Source: Sphaerisporangium album (lineage in GTDB: Bacteria; Actinomycetota; Actinomycetes; Streptosporangiales; Streptosporangiaceae). From it: DNA of 64,000 nt. The position numbers and the translations under genes are program-made. This document shows, piece by piece, positions 52,193-60,334 of the stretch. The stretch is from positions 91,743 to 155,742 of the forward strand of contig NZ_QOIL01000002.1 of NCBI RefSeq assembly GCF_003323745.1, given 5' to 3'. Position 1 is the stretch's first letter; each line of letters starts with the position of its first letter. The notes beneath the pieces are model-generated. The model searched no databases. It saw only the letters and a program-made list of their open reading frames with translations, and was not told where the DNA came from.

Positions 52193-54760
52193 ATGGCCAC
52201 CCGTACGTCGAAAACCACCCCGAAGGGGTCGGCGAAGCGGTCCACCCCGTCCTCATCGTCCCGTCCCGCCTCCGCCAGGCGCCCGCAGGGGCGGGCCGCG
52301 GCAGGACGCCCGCACGGCCGCCAGGCGCGCCGTCCCGCCGCCGCGCCGCCGGACCCGATCAGCTGGGTCTTCATCGCCATCGGGAAGCTCTTCGTCGGCG
52401 TGTGGCTGCTCATCGCCAACGGCATCGGCACCGCCGCGCGGGCCTTCGGCAACCAGGCGCGCGAACTGGACCCGGCCCACCGCCGCGACGGCCTTGGCCT
52501 GGCCGTCCTCGGGGGCGCCATCGTCCTGGCAGCCATGACCTGGCGCACCTCGGCCCAGGGCACGTTCGCGACCGTCGTGGACGCCGTCCTGCGCGGCGCC
52601 GTCGGGTCCCTGGCCTGGGCGGTGCCGCTTCTGCTCGGGCTGGTCGCCTGGCGCCTGCTGCGTCACCCCGACCAGAACGCCGACACCGGCCGCATCATGA
52701 TCGGCTGGACCGCGCTGCTGGCGGGCCTGCTCGGCGTCATCCACGTCGCGCACGCCACGCCGTATCCGTCGGGACCCGCCAAGACCGACGGCATGGACAA
52801 GGTCTCGGCCGCGGGCGGCATGATCGGCTTCATCGTCTCGGCGCCGCCCTCCAGCATCCTCCCGGCGTTCATCACGATCCCCCTGCTGCTGATGCTCTCG
52901 GGCTTCGGCGTGCTGGTGATCACCGCGACCCCGGTCCACCGCGTGCCCGAGCGGCTCGCCGAGATCCAGCACATGCTGTTCCAGAAGTCCTCCGACCGGG
53001 CCGCGCCGGGGGAGCCGGGAGAGAAGAAGCCCGCGCGGCGCTCGCGCAAGGGCGCCTCCGGGGGCAAGGGCGGCAAGGCGGCCGACGACGCCGAGCCCGC
53101 CGACCTGGTCAAGCCGTACGACACGCCGGTGGTCGCCGACGCGCCCGGCGCCCCTCCCCGCTCCGACCACTCCCCGGAGATCGTGCCCGGCCTGGTGGAC
53201 GAGGAGGACGAGCCGCCGAGGCCCGCCGTCTCCGAGCCTCCCCACCCCTCGCCGGCCCCGCGCAAGGTCGAGCAGCTCGTGCTGTCCCCGCAGGCCGGCC
53301 CGTACGTCCTGCCGGACGTCTCCGCGCTGCGCCAGGGCACGCCCCCCAAGCCCCAGACCAAGGCCAACACTGTCGTGGTCAACGCGCTCACCAGCGTGCT
53401 GGAGCAGTTCGCGATCGACGCGCAGGTGATCGGCTTCACGCGCGGCCCGACGGTCACGCGGTACGAGATCGAGCTCGGCCCCGCCGTCAAGGTCGAGAAG
53501 GTCACCGCGCTCGCCAAGAACATCGCCTACGCCGTCAAGTCCGCCGACGTCCGCATCCTGTCGCCGATCCCCGGCAAGTCCGCGATCGGCGTGGAGATCC
53601 CGAACACCGACAAGGACCTGGTCAGCCTCGGTGACGTGCTGCGCTCGCAGGTCGCCCAGGCCGACCACCACCCGATGATCGTGGGCCTCGGCAAGGACGT
53701 CGAGGGGCGCACCATAGTGGCCAACCTGGCCAAGATGCCCCACCTGCTCATCGCGGGCGCCACCGGCGCCGGTAAGTCGGTCTGCGTCAACGGGCTCATC
53801 TCCTCGATCCTGATGCGCGCGACCCCGGACGAGGTGCGCATGGTGCTCGTCGACCCCAAGCGGGTCGAGCTCAACACCTACGAGGGCATCCCCCACCTGA
53901 TCACGCCGATCATCACCAACCCCAAGAAGGCCGCCGAAGCCCTCGAATGGGTCGTCGGCGAGATGGACCGGCGCTACGACGACCTCGCGGCCAGCGGCTT
54001 CCGGCACGTGGACGAGTTCAACAAGGCGGTCCGCGCGGGAAAGCTGGTGCCCCCGCCGGGCAGCGAGCGGGTCTACCAGCCGTACCCCTACCTGCTCGTG
54101 ATCATCGACGAGCTGGCCGACCTGATGATGGTCGCCCCCCGCGACGTCGAGGACTCGATCGTCCGCATCACCCAGCTCGCCCGCGCCGCCGGCATCCACC
54201 TGGTCATCGCCACCCAGCGCCCCTCGGTGGACGTCGTCACCGGCCTGATCAAGGCCAACGTGCCGTCCCGGCTGGCGTTCGCGACGTCCTCGCTCGCCGA
54301 CTCCCGGGTCATCCTGGACCAGCCGGGCGCCGAGAAGCTCGTCGGCCAGGGCGACGCGCTGTTCCTGCCCATGGGCGCCAGCAAGCCGATGCGGCTGCAG
54401 AACGCGTTCGTCTCCGAGAAGGAGATCCACGACGTCGTCGCGCACTGCAAGGCCCAGATGCAGGTGGAGTACCGCGACGACGTCGCCGCGACCGCGACCG
54501 CCAAGCGCGAGATCGACGAGGACATCGGCGACGACCTCGACCTGCTCGTCCAGGCCGCCGAGCTCATCGTCACCACGCAGTTCGGCTCCACCTCGATGCT
54601 CCAGCGCAAGCTGCGCGTCGGCTTCGCCAAGGCCGGCCGCCTGATGGACCTGCTGGAGAGCAGGAACGTCGTGGGCCCGAGCGAGGGGTCCAAGGCGCGC
54701 GAGGTGATGGTCAAGCCCGACGACCTGCCCGGCCTGCTCGCCGACTTGCGGGGAGAGTGA
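52193..54760 (+). CDS. ftsK: DNA translocase FtsK/SpoIIIE
   Basis: 855 aa. Septal DNA pump for chromosome segregation at division or sporulation. About 60 basic Ser/Arg/Pro-rich residues precede four membrane segments (about 60-270). A Pro/Asp/Glu linker follows (about 285-410). The motor has TRGPTVTRYEIELGPAVKV, Walker A GATGAGKS (about 522-529), MVLVDPKRVELNTYEGIPHL, Walker B LVIIDELADLMM and RLAFATSSLADSRVIL. The C-terminal gamma winged helix is SMLQRKLRVGFAKAGRLMD. ATG 52193 was chosen: a TACCCT -10 box lies 7 nt upstream (leaderless). The frame is open 27 codons further up. Confidence 0.96.
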   Translation: MATRTSKTTPKGSAKRSTPSSSSRPASARRPQGRAAAGRPHGRQARRPAAAPPDPISWVFIAIGKLFVGVWLLIANGIGTAARAFGNQARELDPAHRRDGLGLAVLGGAIVLAAMTWRTSAQGTFATVVDAVLRGAVGSLAWAVPLLLGLVAWRLLRHPDQNADTGRIMIGWTALLAGLLGVIHVAHATPYPSGPAKTDGMDKVSAAGGMIGFIVSAPPSSILPAFITIPLLLMLSGFGVLVITATPVHRVPERLAEIQHMLFQKSSDRAAPGEPGEKKPARRSRKGASGGKGGKAADDAEPADLVKPYDTPVVADAPGAPPRSDHSPEIVPGLVDEEDEPPRPAVSEPPHPSPAPRKVEQLVLSPQAGPYVLPDVSALRQGTPPKPQTKANTVVVNALTSVLEQFAIDAQVIGFTRGPTVTRYEIELGPAVKVEKVTALAKNIAYAVKSADVRILSPIPGKSAIGVEIPNTDKDLVSLGDVLRSQVAQADHHPMIVGLGKDVEGRTIVANLAKMPHLLIAGATGAGKSVCVNGLISSILMRATPDEVRMVLVDPKRVELNTYEGIPHLITPIITNPKKAAEALEWVVGEMDRRYDDLAASGFRHVDEFNKAVRAGKLVPPPGSERVYQPYPYLLVIIDELADLMMVAPRDVEDSIVRITQLARAAGIHLVIATQRPSVDVVTGLIKANVPSRLAFATSSLADSRVILDQPGAEKLVGQGDALFLPMGASKPMRLQNAFVSEKEIHDVVAHCKAQMQVEYRDDVAATATAKREIDEDIGDDLDLLVQAAELIVTTQFGSTSMLQRKLRVGFAKAGRLMDLLESRNVVGPSEGSKAREVMVKPDDLPGLLADLRGE

Positions 54761-54859
54761 CCCCTCCGCGACCGATCCCCTCGGTAACTGGTTGAATGTG
54801 AATGGCTACGCATCGTCGGAATACGGGCGCGTAGCGCAGGTGCACGGCGAGGGGGACGT

Positions 54860-55597
54860 ATGAGCATTGGAGTGACGCTGGCCGCGGCACGTCACGCGGC
54901 GGGCATGACGGTCGCTCAGCTGAGCGGCCGCACGCGTATCCGGGAAACGGTCATCTATGCCATCGAGCGGGACGACTTCTCGCTCTGCGGCGGCGACTTC
55001 TACGCAAGAGGTCACGTCCGCAACATCGCCAAGACTCTCGGGCTGGATCCCGACGCGATCGTGCACCAGTTCGACGAGGAACACGGCGGGGTTCCGCTGC
55101 CCGTGCGCGCCGCCGCGGTCTTCCAGGCCGAGAGCACGATCAAGCTCCGCGAGCGCCGCAGCCCCAACTGGTCGACGGCGATGGCGATCGCGCTCGCCAT
55201 CGTCGCCGTCTTCGGGGTCGCCCGGGTGATGAGCGGGTCCGGCGACACCACCACGGACCCCAAGGCCGCGGTCCCCAAGGCACCGGTGCCCGCTGCCGGG
55301 CCTGCGGGGGACGCGAAGAAGGCCGCCAAGCCGGTGAGCGATCTCGTCACGCTCCAGGTCAAGGCGACCAAGCCCTCCTGGCTGGAGGTCAGCGACGGCA
55401 AGGGCAAGCAGATGTTCCGCGGCACGCTGCCCGCCGGGCGCACCTCGACGTGGAAGGCCCACAAGGAGGTGCGGGTCACGATCGGCAACGCGGGCGGCGT
55501 CGACCTGGAGGTCAACGGCAAGCACCTGGGCGTGCCGGGGAAGATCGGCCAGCTCGTCCACAAGTCCTTCGGTCCCGAGACGCCGGGTTCGCGGTGA
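54860..55597 (+). CDS. RodZ-like membrane protein (Xre HTH, TM, DUF4115)
   Basis: 245 aa. N-terminal helix-turn-helix of the RodZ type (GVTLAAARHAAGMTVAQLSG; TRIRETVIYAIERDDFSLCG; FYARGHVRNIAKTLGLDPD), a single membrane segment (STAMAIALAIVAVFGVARVM, about 108-128), a Pro/Ala/Lys linker and an extracellular DUF4115 beta domain (LEVSDGKGKQMFRGTLPAG; VRVTIGNAGGVDLEVNG). RodZ-like proteins organise the cytoskeleton and cell wall synthesis. It lies between ftsK and rimO, a conserved actinobacterial arrangement. ATG with GAGGGGGA upstream. Confidence 0.9.
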   Translation: MSIGVTLAAARHAAGMTVAQLSGRTRIRETVIYAIERDDFSLCGGDFYARGHVRNIAKTLGLDPDAIVHQFDEEHGGVPLPVRAAAVFQAESTIKLRERRSPNWSTAMAIALAIVAVFGVARVMSGSGDTTTDPKAAVPKAPVPAAGPAGDAKKAAKPVSDLVTLQVKATKPSWLEVSDGKGKQMFRGTLPAGRTSTWKAHKEVRVTIGNAGGVDLEVNGKHLGVPGKIGQLVHKSFGPETPGSR

Positions 55598-55612
55598 CCG
55601 CGGCGTGACATA

Positions 55613-55704
55613 CTCTCTGACCTGATCTGACCTGATCTGACCGGCCGGTTCCGAGGCCGCTCCGGCACTGTTCCGGCACCGGTCCGGCACTGGTCCGAGC
55701 CTGT
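55613..55704. repeat. Two adjacent short tandem arrays (10-bp and 11-bp)
   Basis: CCTGATCTGA occurs at 55621-55630 and 55631-55640 with partial copies on both sides. Then TCCGGCACTGT-type 11-bp units follow at 55661, 55672, 55683 and 55694 (last diverged). Periods equal one helical turn. They lie in the 247-bp gap before rimO, which has no other supported feature except its -10 box. Confidence 0.7.
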
Positions 55705-55833
55705 TGTGCGACCCGCCGCGCGGCGCGGCCCGTCCGCGCGGCCCGCCCGTGATGATCAACGGGGGCCGCGCGGGGTGTCCGCGTGCGCGAGTACGGGGGG
55801 AGTGCGTCAGACGGTGGCCAACTCCCGATACCG

Positions 55834-55839
55834 TAGAGT
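55834..55839 (+). promoter_or_regulatory. -10 box of rimO
   Basis: TAGAGT, 5 nt before ATG 55845; TACCGT at 55829-55834 is an overlapping alternative. No ribosome site. Confidence 0.5.
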
Positions 55840-55844
55840 CCATC

Positions 55845-57254
55845 ATGTCTTCCCGCCGAACCGCATCGCTGATCACACTGGGCTGCGCGCGCAACGAGGT
55901 CGACTCCGAGGAGCTCGCCGCGCGCATGGAGGCCGCCGGGTGGAGCCTCGCCGACGATGACCCCGACGTCATCGTCGTGAACACCTGTGGCTTCATCGAC
56001 TCGGCGAAGAAGGACTCCATCGACACGCTGCTCGCCGCGTCCGACTCCGGGGCCAAGGTGGTCGCCGCGGGCTGCATGGCCGAGCGCTACGGCAAGGAGC
56101 TCGCGGACGCGCTGCCCGAGGCCTCCGCCGTCATCTCCTTCGACGACTACGCCGACATCGGCGCGCGGCTGGACGATGTGCTGGAGGGCAGGCCGCTCGG
56201 CGCCCACAGCCCGCGCGACCGCCGCACGCTGCTGCCGATCACCCCGGTCGAGCGCTCCGCGTCCACGGCCGCCGTCCCGGGTCACGGAGAGGCCCTGCCG
56301 GACGGCGTGGCGCCCGCCAGCGGCCCGCGCGCGCTGCGCAAACGGCTCTCCGGCGGCCCCATGGCCCCGCTCAAGCTCGCCTCCGGGTGCGACCGCCGCT
56401 GCTCCTTCTGCGCCATCCCGGCGTTCCGGGGCGCCTACGTCTCGCGCGCCCCCGAGGACCTGCTGGCCGAGGCCGCCTGGCTGGCCGGGCAGGGGGTGAA
56501 GGAGCTCGTGCTCGTCAGCGAGAACTCCACCTCCTACGGCAAGGACCTGGGCGACCTGCGGGCCCTGGAGAAGCTCCTGCCGCGCCTGGCCGCCACCGAG
56601 GGCGTCGAGCGGGTCAGGGTCAGCTACCTGCAGCCCGCCGAGCTGCGTCCGGGCCTGCTGGAGGTCATCGCCGGCACCCCCGGCGTGGCCCCGTACTTCG
56701 ACCTGTCGTTCCAGCACGCCAGCGGGTCGGTCCTGCGCAGGATGCGCCGCTTCGGCGATCCTCGCCGCTTTCTGGACCTGCTGGAGTCGGTTCGCGCGCA
56801 CGCGCCCGAGGCGGGCGTGCGCTCCAACTTCATCGTCGGGTTCCCCGGCGAGACCGAGGCCGAGTTCGCCGAGCTGGTCGCCTTCCTTGAAGAGGCCCGG
56901 CTGGACGTCGCGGGAGTCTTCGGCTACTCCGACGAGGACGGCACCGAGGCCGCCCGTCTCGGGGGCAAGCTGGACCAGGAGACGATCGACGAGCGGGTCG
57001 CCGCGCTGACCGAGCTCGCCGAGGAGCTCACCGCCCAGCGGGCCGAGGAGCGCATCGGCACCGAGGTCGAGGTCCTCATCGAGGAGGACCTGGGCGACGG
57101 CGGCTACGAGGGCCGTGCGGCCCACCAGGGGCCCGAGGTGGACGGTTCGGTGACCGTCCAGGGCATCGGCCTGCTCCCCGGCCAGATCGTGCGCGCCACG
57201 GTCGTCGACGCCGAGGGGGTCGACCTGATCGCCCGCATCAAGGCCTCGCCATGA
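55845..57254 (+). CDS. rimO: Ribosomal protein S12 methylthiotransferase RimO
   Basis: 469 aa. Radical SAM enzyme that methylthiolates Asp in S12. N-terminal UPF0004 domain with the three cluster Cys in [21 protein letters not shown] and [10 protein letters not shown]. Radical SAM motif [11 protein letters not shown] (CxxxCxxC). Then [33 protein letters not shown] and [14 protein letters not shown]-terminal TRAM domain ends it. An insertion of about 45 residues ([18 protein letters not shown] region) between the first two domains is typical for actinomycetes. pgsA overlaps its stop (ATGA). Confidence 0.96.
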   Translation: MSSRRTASLITLGCARNEVDSEELAARMEAAGWSLADDDPDVIVVNTCGFIDSAKKDSIDTLLAASDSGAKVVAAGCMAERYGKELADALPEASAVISFDDYADIGARLDDVLEGRPLGAHSPRDRRTLLPITPVERSASTAAVPGHGEALPDGVAPASGPRALRKRLSGGPMAPLKLASGCDRRCSFCAIPAFRGAYVSRAPEDLLAEAAWLAGQGVKELVLVSENSTSYGKDLGDLRALEKLLPRLAATEGVERVRVSYLQPAELRPGLLEVIAGTPGVAPYFDLSFQHASGSVLRRMRRFGDPRRFLDLLESVRAHAPEAGVRSNFIVGFPGETEAEFAELVAFLEEARLDVAGVFGYSDEDGTEAARLGGKLDQETIDERVAALTELAEELTAQRAEERIGTEVEVLIEEDLGDGGYEGRAAHQGPEVDGSVTVQGIGLLPGQIVRATVVDAEGVDLIARIKASP

Positions 57255-57856
57255 CGAAACAGCCGGAGGCCGGCACCGAGCCGATCGCTCCCTCCCCGGC
57301 TCGGCGCGTCAGCCCGTGGAACGTCGCCAACGTGCTGACCGTCCTCCGGCTCGTGGTCGTCCCCTTCTTCGTCGTCTGCATGTTCGTGGACGGCACGGGC
57401 TGGCGGTGGGCCGCGCTCGTGGTCTTCCTGCTCGCCTCGCTGACCGACCAGCTCGACGGCTGGCTGGCCCGCAAGTACGGGCTGATCACCGACTTCGGCA
57501 AGATCGCCGACCCGATCGCCGACAAGGCGCTGATCGGGGCGGCGCTGGTCACCCTGTCGCTGCTGGACGAGGTGTCCTGGTGGGTGACCGGCGCGATCCT
57601 CGTCCGTGAGGTGGGGGTGACGGCGCTGCGCTTCGCGGTGATCCGGCACGGCGTCATCCCGGCGAGCTACGGCGGCAAGGTCAAGACCGTCCTGCAGATC
57701 GCCGCCATCGCCCTGTACATCCTGCCCGGCGTGCCCGAGCCGCTGCGGTGGGCGGTCCTCGGGGCCGCGGTGGCGGTCACCCTGGTGACCGGGGCCGACT
57801 ACGTCGTCAGGGCCGTACGGCTGCGCAAGGTCGCCCAGAAGGCGCGGGGCGGATGA
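57251..57856 (+). CDS. pgsA: CDP-diacylglycerol-glycerol-3-phosphate 3-phosphatidyltransferase
   Basis: 201 aa. It makes phosphatidylglycerol phosphate in the membrane. The CDP-alcohol phosphotransferase motif is complete: [20 protein letters not shown] followed by ADPIADK (D-G-x2-A-R-x8-G-x3-D-x3-D, counted with the first Asp). The N terminus [18 protein letters not shown] and the membrane segments are typical. In actinomycetes this family also covers phosphatidylinositol phosphate synthases, but the position rimO-pgsA-cinA supports PgsA. Four-base overlaps with rimO and cinA show translational coupling. Confidence 0.94.
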   Translation: MTKQPEAGTEPIAPSPARRVSPWNVANVLTVLRLVVVPFFVVCMFVDGTGWRWAALVVFLLASLTDQLDGWLARKYGLITDFGKIADPIADKALIGAALVTLSLLDEVSWWVTGAILVREVGVTALRFAVIRHGVIPASYGGKVKTVLQIAAIALYILPGVPEPLRWAVLGAAVAVTLVTGADYVVRAVRLRKVAQKARGG

Positions 57857-58350
57857 GCGGGGCGCTCGCCGCCGAGGTGCTGTCCCTCCTGGTCCGCCGG
57901 GGGGCGACGGTCGCGGTGGCCGAGTCGCTCACCGGCGGCCTCATCGGCGCCACGCTCACCACGCCGAGCGGGGCCTCGGCCGCGTTCCGGGGCGGGGTGA
58001 TCGCCTACGCGACCGACCTGAAGGCCGGCCTGCTGGACGTCCCGAAAGATCTACTCGATCGGGAGGGGGCGGTCCACCCGGAGGTCGCCTCCGCGATGGC
58101 CGCCGCGGTGCGGAAGCTGACCGGTTCCACCTACGGGCTCGCGGTGACGGGGGTGGCGGGGCCCGACCCCCAGGACGGCCGGCCGGTCGGCACCGTCCAC
58201 ATCGCCGTGGGGGGACCGGAAGGGCGTTTCTGGGGCCGGGATGTGGTTCTTTCCGGATCCAGGGAAGAGATCCGTAAAAGTACTGTGCGGGAGGGTTTGG
58301 ATCTCCTGCGAGGTGTGCTGGAGGCCGATGTGGGGGAACATTCCGGATGA
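57853..58350 (+). CDS. CinA C-terminal domain protein (PncC-type NMN amidohydrolase)
   Basis: 165 aa. Only the C-terminal CinA domain is present, as in stand-alone PncC enzymes that hydrolyse nicotinamide mononucleotide to NaMN. Motifs: [57 protein letters not shown] and [10 protein letters not shown]. The ATG overlaps the pgsA stop. Historically called competence/damage-inducible protein; the NMN salvage function is family knowledge. Confidence 0.94.
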   Translation: MSGALAAEVLSLLVRRGATVAVAESLTGGLIGATLTTPSGASAAFRGGVIAYATDLKAGLLDVPKDLLDREGAVHPEVASAMAAAVRKLTGSTYGLAVTGVAGPDPQDGRPVGTVHIAVGGPEGRFWGRDVVLSGSREEIRKSTVREGLDLLRGVLEADVGEHSG

Positions 58351-58603
58351 TTACCGCGTTACGTCACCAGCGAACATGCTCTTCACGGTCTGCCGCCCCG
58401 TTGGTCGATGCGGGTACGGTGGAGCTGTGAGTGAGGTCCGTGACCCATCGGTGAGGAGCAGGTCCGGCGAGCGCCCGGCGAAGGCGCCGAGCGAACCCAT
58501 GATGACGGCGAGGAGCATGTACGAAGGGCATCCGAAGAACGGGCGATATGAACCGACCGCGCGGAGTGTCGTGAAGACCCCTGCGCCCGGGAGGGAGCGA
58601 CAG

Positions 58604-58969
58604 ATGGTCCTGCTGCGTCAGCTGCTCGGTGACGTGCTGCGGCGGCTGCGGGTGCGGCAGGCGCGCACCCTTCGTGAGGTTTCCACCCTGGCCCGTGTCT
58701 CCCTTGGCTACCTGTCCGAGGTTGAACGCGGTCAGAAGGAAGCGTCCTCCGAGCTGCTCGCGTCGATCTGCGGCGCCTTGGGCGTGCCTCTATCGCAGGT
58801 GCTCCGCGAGGTGTCCGACCAGTTCGCGCTGGCCGAGCTTCAACACGCGCCCGTGCTGGCCGATGCGCCCGAGCACGAGCGTCTTCCGATCGCCGAGACC
58901 GTCTCCACCACGATCTCGGGCCCAGAGTTCGACGGTTTCCCCGAAGTCAAGGACATGGTCGCCGCGTAG
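58604..58969 (+). CDS. clgR: ClgR/PopR-type helix-turn-helix regulator
   Basis: 121 aa. Xre HTH with the actinobacterial ClgR start [20 protein letters not shown], then [20 protein letters not shown] and [20 protein letters not shown]. ClgR activates clp protease and other stress genes in related bacteria. The ATG at 58604 has GGAGGGAG 6 nt upstream. A second, longer form is possible: GTG 58427 in the same frame, 6 nt after a TACGGT -10 box (58415-58420), would add 59 residues. The cinA-clgR order is conserved. Confidence 0.9.
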   Translation: MVLLRQLLGDVLRRLRVRQARTLREVSTLARVSLGYLSEVERGQKEASSELLASICGALGVPLSQVLREVSDQFALAELQHAPVLADAPEHERLPIAETVSTTISGPEFDGFPEVKDMVAA

Positions 58970-59062
58970 GTCCGCGGTCGCCCCCTTCGTCCTGGCCCGC
59001 GGCCGTCACGACGCCGTGACTCCGCGATGGCACGTCCGGACGCCCCCGGTGAGCCGGCCGTT

Positions 59063-59857
59063 TCAACGCGGCTGGCAGGCGGGGCAGTAAAAGACCACTC
59101 GTTCGTATGGCTGCGCCCCGAGCTCGCCGCTGACCACCTTCCCTCCGCAGCGCAGACAGGGTCTCCCGGCCCGGCCGTACGCCCACAGGCGCCTGCGCGG
59201 GCGCCGGTCGCCCGTCGTCAGGGGGCCTTCCCTTTCGTCCTTGCTCGCCTCCAGCAGGTGATGGGCGAGCGTCATCATCTTCGTCAGGTCCGGTACGTCC
59301 CCGGCGGGCGTGAAGGGCGAGATCCCCGACAGGAATAGCGTCTCGGCGCGCCAGATCGTGCCGATTCCCGCCACGTTGCGCTGGTCCAGCAGCGCTTCTC
59401 CGATCATCACCTCGGGTCGCGCCGCGATGTTCAGCGCCGCCCGCGCCGCGTGCCCGTCCTGCCAGCCCGGGTCGAGCAGGTCGGGCCCGAGGTGCCCGAC
59501 CACGCGGTCCTCGTGCGCGGTGGCCAGCAGGTCCACCATGCCGAGCCTGATCCCCACCGCCTGCCACCGCGCGTTGGCGAGCACGAGCCGGACGACGTCC
59601 CGGCCGCCCGGCGGGCGGGTCCCCGCCGGCTGGACGCGCCAGGTCCCTTCCATGCGCAGGTGGGTGTGGACGGTCAGGCCGCCCTCGACCCGGGTGAGCA
59701 GGTGCTTGCCCCGGGGGACGGTGGTCAGGACGGCGCGCCCCGCGAGGTCCGCGGTGGCGTACCGGGGCACGCGGAAGTCCGAGCGGGTCAGCACCCGTCC
59801 GTCGAGGGCGGCCCGCAGCTTGACGGCCGTCCGGTAGACCGCGTCGCCCTCGGGCAT
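59063..59857 (-). CDS. Fpg/Nei family DNA glycosylase (endonuclease VIII-like)
   Basis: 264 aa. It removes oxidised bases. N-terminal catalytic PEGDAVYR (Pro1-Glu2, with PEGD being the Nei-type start), RGKHLLTRVEGGLTVHTHLR, H2TH region EALLDQRNVAGIGTIWRAE and a C-terminal zinc finger CLRCGG ... YCPACQ. The Nei branch rather than Fpg is suggested by PEGD. The start is the ATG at 59857, 7 bp after the Rrf2 gene, so the two form an operon. Confidence 0.94.
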   Translation of the reverse strand: MPEGDAVYRTAVKLRAALDGRVLTRSDFRVPRYATADLAGRAVLTTVPRGKHLLTRVEGGLTVHTHLRMEGTWRVQPAGTRPPGGRDVVRLVLANARWQAVGIRLGMVDLLATAHEDRVVGHLGPDLLDPGWQDGHAARAALNIAARPEVMIGEALLDQRNVAGIGTIWRAETLFLSGISPFTPAGDVPDLTKMMTLAHHLLEASKDEREGPLTTGDRRPRRRLWAYGRAGRPCLRCGGKVVSGELGAQPYERVVFYCPACQPR

Positions 59858-59864
59858 GACACGC

Positions 59865-60314
59865 TCAGTCCCAGGCGGCCGGGTCGGCGGCGAGCTCCAT
59901 CACGCGGTGCGGCAGGCTGTCGGAGGCGATCTGGTCCAGGGTGACCTCCTCCAGGATCGCGCGCTCGCTGGCGCGCAGGGCGATCCAGACCTGCTGCAGG
60001 GAGCGGGCGGCGCCGCGGTAGCCGACGTGCTCGGGGCGCTCGCCCCGGACGTTGGCCAGTGGGCCGTCCACGGCGCGGATCACATCGGCCAGGGAGATCT
60101 CGGTGGCCGGCCTGGCCAGGACATACCCGCCCTCGGGGCCCCGCTGGCCGCGGACCAGTCCGGCCCGGCGCATCTGGAGGAGGATGTTCTCCAGGTACTT
60201 GGGGGGCATTTCCTGTTCCTTGGCGAGCTCGCCCACGGTGGTGGGACCGCTGCCGGAGGCGGCGAGCTCGGCGGCGGCGCGAAGGGCGTAGTCGACACGG
60301 GCGGAAAGACGCAT
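59865..60314 (-). CDS. Rrf2 family transcriptional regulator without Fe-S cysteines
   Basis: 149 aa. Rrf2 winged HTH: MRLSARVDYALRAAAELA, VGELAKEQEMPPKYLENIL, LVRGQRGPEGGYVLARP, then ISLADVIRAVDGP. The three Cys used by IscR and NsrR for an iron-sulfur cluster are absent; there is no Cys in the protein at all. It must sense something else or act constitutively. Operon with the glycosylase gene; autoregulation is common in the family. Confidence 0.92.
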   Translation of the reverse strand: MRLSARVDYALRAAAELAASGSGPTTVGELAKEQEMPPKYLENILLQMRRAGLVRGQRGPEGGYVLARPATEISLADVIRAVDGPLANVRGERPEHVGYRGAARSLQQVWIALRASERAILEEVTLDQIASDSLPHRVMELAADPAAWD

Positions 60315-60334
60315 GTTATCGATTATCCCGCCTG

